This document shows, piece after piece, positions 32,376 through 38,077 of a stretch of 38,077 bases of DNA; the stretch's first letter is position 1, and every line of letters starts with the position of its first letter. Source of the stretch: Ruminococcaceae bacterium UBA6413 (GTDB lineage: Bacteria > Bacillota > Clostridia > Oscillospirales > Ruminococcaceae); contig DJPL01000069.1 of assembly GCA_002437415.1 (NCBI GenBank), positions 1 to 38,077 of the forward strand. Reading direction: 5' to 3'. The notes under the pieces are model-generated. The model searched no databases and had not been told where the DNA came from. It saw nothing but the letters and a program-made list of their open reading frames with translations. The position numbers and the translations under genes are program-made.

Positions 32376-33032
32376 ATGAGAGAAACATTTGAGCATAAGC
32401 TCGGCAAGCTGAATAACGATCTTATCCGCATGGGCGGAATGATAGAAGAGGCTATAGCTTCGTCGATAACCGCACTGCGCGACAGCGATGCAGAGCTTGC
32501 CAAGAAAGTAGTAGATGGTGACAGACTTGTAGATGAAGAAGAGAAGAACATCGAAAGCCAGTGCCTGTCGATAATTTTGCGTGAACAGCCGGTCGCAAGG
32601 GATCTGCGTAAGGTTTCCGCGGCACTGAAAATGGTTACCGATATGGAGCGTATCGCCGATAATGCCGCCGATATCGCGGAGATCAGCCTTACCGCCGATG
32701 TATCCACCATTATGCACATAGTAAAAGAGATACAGACTATGAGCGAAAAGGTCATAATAATGGTATCTCATTCTATTGACTCATTCGTAACTACCGATAT
32801 GGAGCTTGCAAACAAAACCATAAAGGCGGACGATGAGGTCGACGACCTGTTCATTTCAATAAGAAACCGTATAGTCGAGCTTATAAAGAGCGAGCATTGT
32901 AGCGGCGAGGTCGCAGTTGATGCCCTTATGATAGTAAAATATCTTGAAAGAATAGCCGACCATGCAGTCAACATCTGCGAGTGGGTCGAGTTCTTCAAGA
33001 CAGGTGAATATAAGAATACCCGCATTATTTAA
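32376..33032 (+). CDS. phoU: Phosphate signalling regulator PhoU
   Basis: PhoU links the state of the Pst transporter to the PhoR kinase, keeping the response low when phosphate is plentiful. The 218 residues form two three-helix bundles. The repeated family motifs are MVTDMERIADNAADIAEI in the first half and MIVKYLERIADHAVNICEWVEF in the second, which bind metal ions. AAAGGGC precedes the ATG. It lies between pstB and the two-component genes, the usual order. Confidence 0.95.
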   Translation: MRETFEHKLGKLNNDLIRMGGMIEEAIASSITALRDSDAELAKKVVDGDRLVDEEEKNIESQCLSIILREQPVARDLRKVSAALKMVTDMERIADNAADIAEISLTADVSTIMHIVKEIQTMSEKVIIMVSHSIDSFVTTDMELANKTIKADDEVDDLFISIRNRIVELIKSEHCSGEVAVDALMIVKYLERIADHAVNICEWVEFFKTGEYKNTRII

Positions 33033-33050
33033 ACTTTGGAGGCAGATATA

Positions 33051-33749
33051 ATGGCTGAACGTGTCTACATAACCGAGGACGATGACAGTATAAGGGAGCT
33101 GGTCACAGTTGCTCTTTCCGCTTATTCCTATGAGGTCGAAAGCTTCGTAAGCGCCGAGGACTGTCTTGCCGCCGCCGAAAAACAGCCGCCGGATATATTC
33201 CTGTTTGATATAATGCTACCCGGTATGGACGGTGTACAGGCGGTAAAAATACTCCGCGAAAAGGAAGCCACAAAAAATACGCCTATACTTATGCTGACAG
33301 CAAAGTCTGCGGAGATAGACAAGGTGTTCGGACTGGAAAACGGCGCAGACGATTATCTGACAAAGCCTTTCGGTATTATGGAGCTTGCCGCAAGAATAAA
33401 GGCACTGCTCAGACGAGCAGGAAGAGCCTCTGCCGAAAGTGCATCGGATAAGATAACCGCAGGCGGCATTACGATAAACACGTCACTGCGTGAAGTCAGC
33501 CGTGACGGAAAACCGGTAGAGCTGACGCTCAAAGAATACGAGTTGTTGCTGTACCTTCTTAAGAACCGCTCAAGGGTCGTAAGCCGCGAGGAGCTTCTGA
33601 CAAAGGTATGGGGCATTGATTTTGTCGGTGAAACAAGAACGCTTGATATGCATATAGGAACGCTCAGGAAAAAGCTCAGCGATGATGTCGAGAATGCGCA
33701 CTTTATCAAGACGGTAAGAGGCATCGGCTACAGATTTATAGGAGAATAA
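33051..33749 (+). CDS. phoP: OmpR-type response regulator of the phosphate response
   Basis: The 232-residue regulator has a receiver domain (residues 1-120) and a winged-helix DNA-binding domain (about 138-230). The acidic pocket EDDD (9-12), the phosphorylated Asp53 in FLFDIMLPGMDG, MLTAKS and the lysine in DYLTKPFG are in place. The DNA-binding part carries LTLKEYELLLYLLKNRSRVVSREELLTKVWG and RTLDMHIGTLRKKL. It should bind the direct repeats upstream of pstS. The frame opens earlier at TTG 33036, but TGGAGG at 33037-33042 fits ATG 33051. PhoB is an equally good name. phoR follows 15 bases on. Confidence 0.93.
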   Translation: MAERVYITEDDDSIRELVTVALSAYSYEVESFVSAEDCLAAAEKQPPDIFLFDIMLPGMDGVQAVKILREKEATKNTPILMLTAKSAEIDKVFGLENGADDYLTKPFGIMELAARIKALLRRAGRASAESASDKITAGGITINTSLREVSRDGKPVELTLKEYELLLYLLKNRSRVVSREELLTKVWGIDFVGETRTLDMHIGTLRKKLSDDVENAHFIKTVRGIGYRFIGE

Positions 33750-33764
33750 CAGGAGGACGTACAG

Positions 33765-35507
33765 ATGAAAAAAGCGCTTATAGTACGTTTCCTTGCCGTT
33801 ATTGCAATAGTTATGGCGGTCTGCGTGGTATCGGCTACCGCACTTCTTTCAAGTACGGAGCAGAACGTCAAAAAAAGCGATATGCTGACCTCTCTCGGGC
33901 TTATCCGCGAGATATACGAGGACGAGCCAAACCATGACTATGACCTTGCCTACAAACTAAGCTCACTTATCGGCGATGCCAGAGTGAGCTTTATCAATAA
34001 GGACGGGAATGTATTTGTAGATACTTATATAGACGGAGAGCCCAACGACGATCACAGCAACCGTGAGGAGATAAAGCAGGCTCAGCAGACAGGAAGCGGA
34101 GTAGCGGTAAGATATTCAAAAACGCTCGGTAAAAATCAGATCTATGCCGCTATGAAGGTAAAGGACGATGATATTATTCGTATAAGCTATAACATAAACA
34201 GCTATATGGATTTCGCATCAATGTTCATAGCGCCTATGCTTATAGCGGCGGCGATAGGTATAGTTGCCGGACTTATAGCGGTAAGCAGTGTCACACGCCG
34301 GATAATGAAGCCCATAAACAGCGTATCCGCGGCAATGGGCAAGATGAAGGAAGTAAGCGATGAAAGTGCCGCCGAGCTTGAAGAGATACCCTCACACAAG
34401 TACCCTGAGCTAGACGAGTTCGTAACAATGTTCAACTTTATGCGCAAGAGCATACAGGATAATATGAAAACGCTTGAAAACGAGCGCGAAAAGGAACGTT
34501 TCATACTTGAGAGCTTGCAGGACGGCGTTATTCTCTACGATAATGACCTGTCCGTGATATCTATAAACCGTGCGGGACTGAAGCTGCTCGGCTCTTCAAG
34601 GGACAGCCGCATCTCAACTATCCCCGAGCTTGCAAGAAAGCCCGAGATTATAGGCGGGGCGGAAAAAGCGGCAAATGAGGATAAGACGGTAAATGTAGAA
34701 AGCACAGTCGACGGCAGGATACTGCTCGTGCAGATATTCCCTGTTTCCAAGAGCGGAATAGACGCAATGCACGGCGGGCTTATGGTTATCCGTGATGTTA
34801 CCGACAAGCGTATGTCGGAACAGCTGAAAGCCGACTTCTTTGCCAATGCGGGGCACGAGCTGAAAACACCGCTGACGGCAATTTCGGGCTTTGCGGAGCT
34901 TCTTGAAAACGGACTTGTGCCAAAGGATAAAAAGGACTATTACATCGGAAAGATCCTTACCGAAGCCAAGAGAATGTCAACCATAATCAGCGATATCCTT
35001 GAAATATCCTCGCTTGAAAACAAGACGACAGCCGAGGAGATAACCGACTGCAAGCTTTCCGAGATATGCACCGCAGTAAAGGAGTGCCTTGAGCCCTCGG
35101 CATCGGCAAAGAATGTGACGATAGATCTGTCGGGTGACGGCTTTACCGTCCGCGCCGCGTACAAGCACATTTACGAGCTTGTCGAAAACATAGTCAGCAA
35201 TGCGGTAAAGTACAACAAGGACGGCGGCAGGGTCGAGATAACTCTGCACAATGTCGGAGAAATAGGCTGTATCTATGTAAAGGATAACGGCATAGGTATC
35301 CCAAAGGAGTCACTGAGTCGTGTATTTGAGCGCTTCTATCGTGTCGACAAGGGCAGGAGCACCAAAGAGGGCAGTACAGGGCTAGGCTTGTCGATAGTAA
35401 AGCATATCGTCAACTGCTACGGCGGCACGGTAACTATTGACAGCGAGCTCGGCAAGGGGACGCTTGTCTGCGTAAGACTGCCTATTGCGAAGAATATAAC
35501 CGAGTAA
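33765..35507 (+). CDS. phoR: Sensor histidine kinase of the phosphate response
   Basis: The 580-residue kinase phosphorylates the regulator encoded before it. An N-terminal helix and a second one at about 147-170 enclose an outer domain of ~120 residues. A HAMP-like linker and a PAS domain (about 235-340) follow. The H-box FANAGHELKTPLTAISGF carries the phosphorylated His364. The ATPase part shows NAVKYNKDGG (N-box), VKDNGIGIPKE (G1), FERFYRVDKGRS (F) and GLGLSIVKHIV (G2). CAGGAGG precedes the ATG. As last gene of pst-phoU-phoPR it completes the phosphate module. PhoU and PstB are its expected upstream partners. Confidence 0.94.
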   Translation: MKKALIVRFLAVIAIVMAVCVVSATALLSSTEQNVKKSDMLTSLGLIREIYEDEPNHDYDLAYKLSSLIGDARVSFINKDGNVFVDTYIDGEPNDDHSNREEIKQAQQTGSGVAVRYSKTLGKNQIYAAMKVKDDDIIRISYNINSYMDFASMFIAPMLIAAAIGIVAGLIAVSSVTRRIMKPINSVSAAMGKMKEVSDESAAELEEIPSHKYPELDEFVTMFNFMRKSIQDNMKTLENEREKERFILESLQDGVILYDNDLSVISINRAGLKLLGSSRDSRISTIPELARKPEIIGGAEKAANEDKTVNVESTVDGRILLVQIFPVSKSGIDAMHGGLMVIRDVTDKRMSEQLKADFFANAGHELKTPLTAISGFAELLENGLVPKDKKDYYIGKILTEAKRMSTIISDILEISSLENKTTAEEITDCKLSEICTAVKECLEPSASAKNVTIDLSGDGFTVRAAYKHIYELVENIVSNAVKYNKDGGRVEITLHNVGEIGCIYVKDNGIGIPKESLSRVFERFYRVDKGRSTKEGSTGLGLSIVKHIVNCYGGTVTIDSELGKGTLVCVRLPIAKNITE

Positions 35508-35531
35508 GTTTTCTATTTCATATTTTTCCGC

Positions 35532-35560
35532 TTGACACGGCGGTACATTTATGATACACT
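35532..35560 (+). promoter_or_regulatory. Promoter of the cysE-cysS operon
   Basis: TTGACA (35532-35537) and TACACT (35555-35560) with a 17-bp spacer; transcription should begin near 35567. Confidence 0.8.
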
Positions 35561-35579
35561 AAGCATATAGTAAAACATA

Positions 35580-35845
35580 AATGTAAAGACCGTGTACGGC
35601 AAGAGTACCCGGAAAATGAAGTCTTACAGAGAGCCGTGTCAGGTGAAAGACGGCAGACGGATTTACGGTGAAGTGCGGCTGTACGGATATTTTTATCCGG
35701 GTCGGCAGGGGGAAAACATATTGTAAGTATCTCTGCACGAGTTGTCTGCGTTAAGGACATAAAGGGAGCATAAGCTCCGAACCGAAGTGGAACCGTGGTA
35801 CGAACCGCCTTCGTCTGCAATGCAGACGGAGGCTTTTTTATTTTA
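35580..35845 (+). ncRNA. T-box riboswitch, cysteine type
   Basis: Stem I is closed by CCGTGTA with TGTACGG. It contains AAGAGTA, AAAT/ATTT, GTCT/AGAC and the AG-bulge and tip AGAGAGCCGT...ACGGC. The specifier codon is probably TGC (Cys) at 35674-35676, in TGAAGTGCGGC. A hairpin GGAGC-ATAA-GCTCC follows at 35765-35778. The antiterminator pairs CGAAG (35783-35787) with CTTCG (35809-35813) and holds the T-box bulge TGGAACC (35788-35794). TGGA pairs with a tRNA ending UCCA, which fits the U73 of tRNA-Cys. The competing terminator uses 35807-35818 with 35822-35833 and a T-run. Uncharged tRNA-Cys should allow read-through. Confidence 0.92.
35807..35844 (+). terminator. T-box-controlled terminator before cysE
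   Basis: GCCTTCGTCTGC and GCAGACGGAGGC form a 12-bp stem with loop AAT, followed by TTTTTTATTTT. Its left arm overlaps the antiterminator arm CTTCG. Confidence 0.9.
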
Positions 35846-35862
35846 TGAAAGGTAGGAAATGA

Positions 35863-36525
35863 ATGTTCGATAAGATAAAAGCGGATATCAAATCGGTCAG
35901 AGAACGAGATCCTGCCGTTAAGAGCGACCTTGAGGTGTTTTTCCTCTATCCGAGCTTCAAGGCTGTAAGGGCATACCGCAGGGCGCATAAATGGTATCTT
36001 AAGAAGCACTATTTCATAGCCAGATGGATCTCACAGCGGGCTTTGCGCAAGACGGGCATTGAGATTCACCCCGGTGCAACGATAGGAAAGGGCTTGTTCA
36101 TCGACCACGGAAGCGGCGTTGTAATAGGCGAAACCACCGAGATAGGCGACTATTGTACGCTGTATCAGAACGTAACGCTCGGCGGTACGGGTAAGGATAC
36201 GGGAAAGCGTCACCCTACCCTCGGAAACAATGTAATGGTAGGCTCGGGCGCAAGGGTGCTCGGACCGTTCAAGGTAGGCGATAACGCGAAGATAGCCGCA
36301 AACGCGGTGGTTCTGTCCGAAGTTCCGCCGAACTCAACGGCGGTCGGCGTTCCCGCAAGGGTAGTACGCCGTGACGGTCAGAAGGTCAACGCCTGCGACC
36401 TTGACCAGATACACATTCCCGACCCTGTGGCACAGCAGATATGCGCTTTGCAGAGCAAGCTGGAAACAATGCAGAGCGAGATAGACCTGTTAAGAGAAGA
36501 GCTTAAAGAGAACAATATTAAATAA
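35863..36525 (+). CDS. cysE: Serine O-acetyltransferase
   Basis: CysE acetylates serine with acetyl-CoA, giving O-acetylserine for cysteine synthesis. The 220 residues begin with a short helical domain (FLYPSFKAVRAYRRAHKWY). A left-handed beta-helix of hexapeptide repeats follows: IEIHPGATIGKGLFIDHGSGVVIGETTEIGDYCTLYQNVTLGGTGKDTGKRHPTLGNNVMVGSGARVLG. The histidine in IDHGSG and the one in KRHPTLG are catalytic-site residues in the family. The C-terminal ~40 residues look like a coiled coil. The protein is the short, epsilon-type form common in Firmicutes. AGGTAGG precedes the ATG. It follows the cysteine T-box and is 17 bases from cysS. Confidence 0.95.
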   Translation: MFDKIKADIKSVRERDPAVKSDLEVFFLYPSFKAVRAYRRAHKWYLKKHYFIARWISQRALRKTGIEIHPGATIGKGLFIDHGSGVVIGETTEIGDYCTLYQNVTLGGTGKDTGKRHPTLGNNVMVGSGARVLGPFKVGDNAKIAANAVVLSEVPPNSTAVGVPARVVRRDGQKVNACDLDQIHIPDPVAQQICALQSKLETMQSEIDLLREELKENNIK

Positions 36526-36542
36526 AAAGCGAGGACAAGAAA

Positions 36543-37961
36543 ATGCAGTTATATAATTCATTATCACACAAAAAAGAAGAATTTGTACCGAATGAAGAGG
36601 GCAAGGTAAATATGTACACCTGCGGTCCTACCGTGTATCACTTTGCACATATAGGCAACCTGCGCAGCTACATTATGGAGGACGTGCTCGAAAAGTACCT
36701 GCGCTATGTCGGCTATGATGTCAAGCGTGTTATGAACATTACCGATGTAGGACACCTGACAAGCGACGGCGACACAGGCGACGACAAGATGTTAAAGGGC
36801 GCAAAGCGTGAGCATAAGACAGTTATGGAGATAGCGAAGTACTACACGGACGCTTTCTTCGAGGACTGCAAGAAGCTGAACATCAAGCGTCCCGACGTTG
36901 TTGAGCCTGCGACACATTGTATCGCAGATTTCATCAAGGTAATTTCTTCCCTTATCGAAAAGGGCTACGCTTATGAAGCGGGCGGAAACATCTATTTCGA
37001 CACTTCAAAGCTTGAGAAGTACTATGTGTTTAACGACTTCAAGGAGGAAGACCTTGCGGTAGGCGTTCGTGAGGGCGTTGAAGAGGACGGCAACAAGAGA
37101 AACAAGGCAGACTTCGTTCTGTGGTTCACAAAGTCAAAGTTTGACGATCAGGAGCTCAAGTGGGACAGCCCCTGGGGAGTAGGTTACCCCGGCTGGCATA
37201 TCGAGTGCAGCTGCATAAGTATGAAGCACCTCGGAGAATATCTTGATATCCACTGCGGCGGCATCGACAATGCGTTCCCCCACCATACGAACGAGATTGC
37301 GCAGAGCGAGGCATACCTCGGTCATAAGTGGTGCAACTACTGGTTCCACGTTCACCACCTGAATACAAACAGCGGCAAGATGAGTAAGTCCAAGGGCGAG
37401 TTCCTTACCGTATCACTGCTTGAAAGCAAGGGCTACGACCCTGTTATCTACCGTTTCTTCTGCCTGCTGTCACACTACAGAAAGTCGCTCGTATTCTCAT
37501 ATGAGAACCTTGACAACGCTAAGGGCGCATACGAAAAGCTTGTCGCTAAGATAGCACAGCTTTTAAAGGCGGAGCAGGGCGAGGTCGACAAGGCGGCTTA
37601 CGATAAGCTCCGTGAGGGCTTCACCGCCGCTATGGATAACGATATCAATACTTCTCTTGCAATTACCGCGCTGTACGATGTATTAAAGGCTGACACAACA
37701 CCTGCAACAAAGCTTGCGCTTATCGCGGACTTCGACAAGGTGCTTTCACTGTCGCTTACAGAAAAGGCAAAGGCGGTAAACGAGAAGCCCGCCGATACAG
37801 GCGAGGAGCTCCCCGCCGAAATTCTTGAGCTTGCCGAGCAGAGAAAGCAGGCAAGAAAGGATAAGAACTTTGCACTTGCCGATGAGCTCAGAGATAAGAT
37901 AACCGCTATGGGTTATACTGTTGAGGAAACAAGACAGGGAACGGTTATAAGGAAGAAGTAA
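36543..37961 (+). CDS. cysS: Cysteinyl-tRNA synthetase
   Basis: CysS charges tRNA-Cys with cysteine. The 472 residues are a normal class I synthetase. YTCGPTVYHFAHIGNLRSY holds the zinc-binding cysteine and the HIGH-type motif. Further zinc ligands are in WHIECSCISMKHLGEYLDIHCGGIDNAFPHHTNEIAQSEA. KMSKSKGEF is the KMSKS loop. The C-terminal helical part ends with RKQARKDKNFALADELRDKITAMGYTVEETRQGTVIRKK, typical of CysS. GCGAGGA precedes the ATG. Together with cysE under one T-box, low charging of tRNA-Cys would raise both cysteine supply and its use. Confidence 0.97.
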   Translation: MQLYNSLSHKKEEFVPNEEGKVNMYTCGPTVYHFAHIGNLRSYIMEDVLEKYLRYVGYDVKRVMNITDVGHLTSDGDTGDDKMLKGAKREHKTVMEIAKYYTDAFFEDCKKLNIKRPDVVEPATHCIADFIKVISSLIEKGYAYEAGGNIYFDTSKLEKYYVFNDFKEEDLAVGVREGVEEDGNKRNKADFVLWFTKSKFDDQELKWDSPWGVGYPGWHIECSCISMKHLGEYLDIHCGGIDNAFPHHTNEIAQSEAYLGHKWCNYWFHVHHLNTNSGKMSKSKGEFLTVSLLESKGYDPVIYRFFCLLSHYRKSLVFSYENLDNAKGAYEKLVAKIAQLLKAEQGEVDKAAYDKLREGFTAAMDNDINTSLAITALYDVLKADTTPATKLALIADFDKVLSLSLTEKAKAVNEKPADTGEELPAEILELAEQRKQARKDKNFALADELRDKITAMGYTVEETRQGTVIRKK

Positions 37962-37985
37962 GCATTTCTTAATCAATATAATAAA

Positions 37986-38009
37986 AACGGGAGGTTGGTG
38001 CCTCCCGTT
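37986..38009 (+). terminator. Hairpin after cysS
   Basis: AACGGGAGG (37986-37994) and CCTCCCGTT (38001-38009) pair perfectly around TTGGTG. The sequence after it is ATGTGTGTTC, so the U-tract is poor; it may be a weak terminator. Confidence 0.6.
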
Positions 38010-38021
38010 ATGTGTGTTCTC

Positions 38022-38050
38022 TTGACAATAATCGGCAACCGTGCTATACT
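38022..38050 (+). promoter_or_regulatory. Promoter for a gene beyond the window
   Basis: TTGACA (38022-38027), a 17-bp spacer and TATACT (38045-38050). The gene it serves starts after the window ends. Confidence 0.8.
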
Positions 38051-38077
38051 GTAAAAAAGAAAACGAAGCATTCAGTG

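Overview
The window looks like chromosome of a low-to-mid GC Firmicute of the class Clostridia. Consensus sigma-A promoters (TTGACA-17-TATAAT), strong purine-rich ribosome binding sites, intrinsic terminators, a T-box leader, an NfnAB pair and the protein styles all point there. An Oscillospirales/Ruminococcaceae gut anaerobe of the [Eubacterium] siraeum kind is my best guess, from memory rather than from a search.

Layout. 1-5694: a probable operon joining a polyprenyl-phosphate sugar-1-phosphate transferase, an aspartate carbamoyltransferase carrying its own C-terminal zinc domain, proB, proA and an unknown membrane protein. 5695-6464: a gene-free stretch with hairpins and a dispersed repeat, ending in a perfect promoter. 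6465-8742: a sodium:solute symporter and an unknown protein. 8743-10154: 1.4 kb of non-coding DNA packed with repeats, hairpins and terminators, ending in the promoter and attenuator-like leader of an amt-glnB fusion gene (10155-11939). 12104-15693: prmA, a small membrane protein and recD2. 15809-18052 (minus strand): nfnB and nfnA, for the electron-bifurcating ferredoxin:NADP oxidoreductase. 18404-22221: a YbhN/LPG-synthase-like membrane protein, an XRE regulator fused to membrane helices and a membrane-anchored M20 peptidase. 22560-23950: one insertion sequence. 24061-24237: a 58-residue DUF4177-like gene. 24782-27061: serC-serA. 27143-28228 (minus): an odd membrane protein with a Gly/Ser/His-rich head and a zinc-ribbon tail. 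28583-35507: a complete phosphate module, pstSCAB-phoU-phoP-phoR, behind a Pho-box-like array. 35532-37961: cysE-cysS under a cysteine T-box.

How the parts work together. Several units serve amino-acid and nitrogen metabolism: ammonium uptake with a built-in PII sensor, NADPH supply by NfnAB, serine made by SerC/SerA, and the CysE step that turns serine toward cysteine, with CysS under the same tRNA-Cys sensing leader. The phosphate cluster combines import (PstSCAB), signalling (PhoU) and the two-component pair expected to act on the direct repeats upstream of pstS.

Most notable. (1) A structured intergenic element whose two clear copies keep the same two-stem architecture while the stem sequences differ by compensatory change; a diverged third copy lies 15 kb away. 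(2) A terminator placed about ten bases after the start of transcription of amt-glnB. (3) An inverted repeat at the 5' end of the IS transposase gene that would hide its start from read-through transcripts only. (4) A PyrB chain fused to only the zinc half of PyrI. No CRISPR array, tRNA or rRNA gene was seen.
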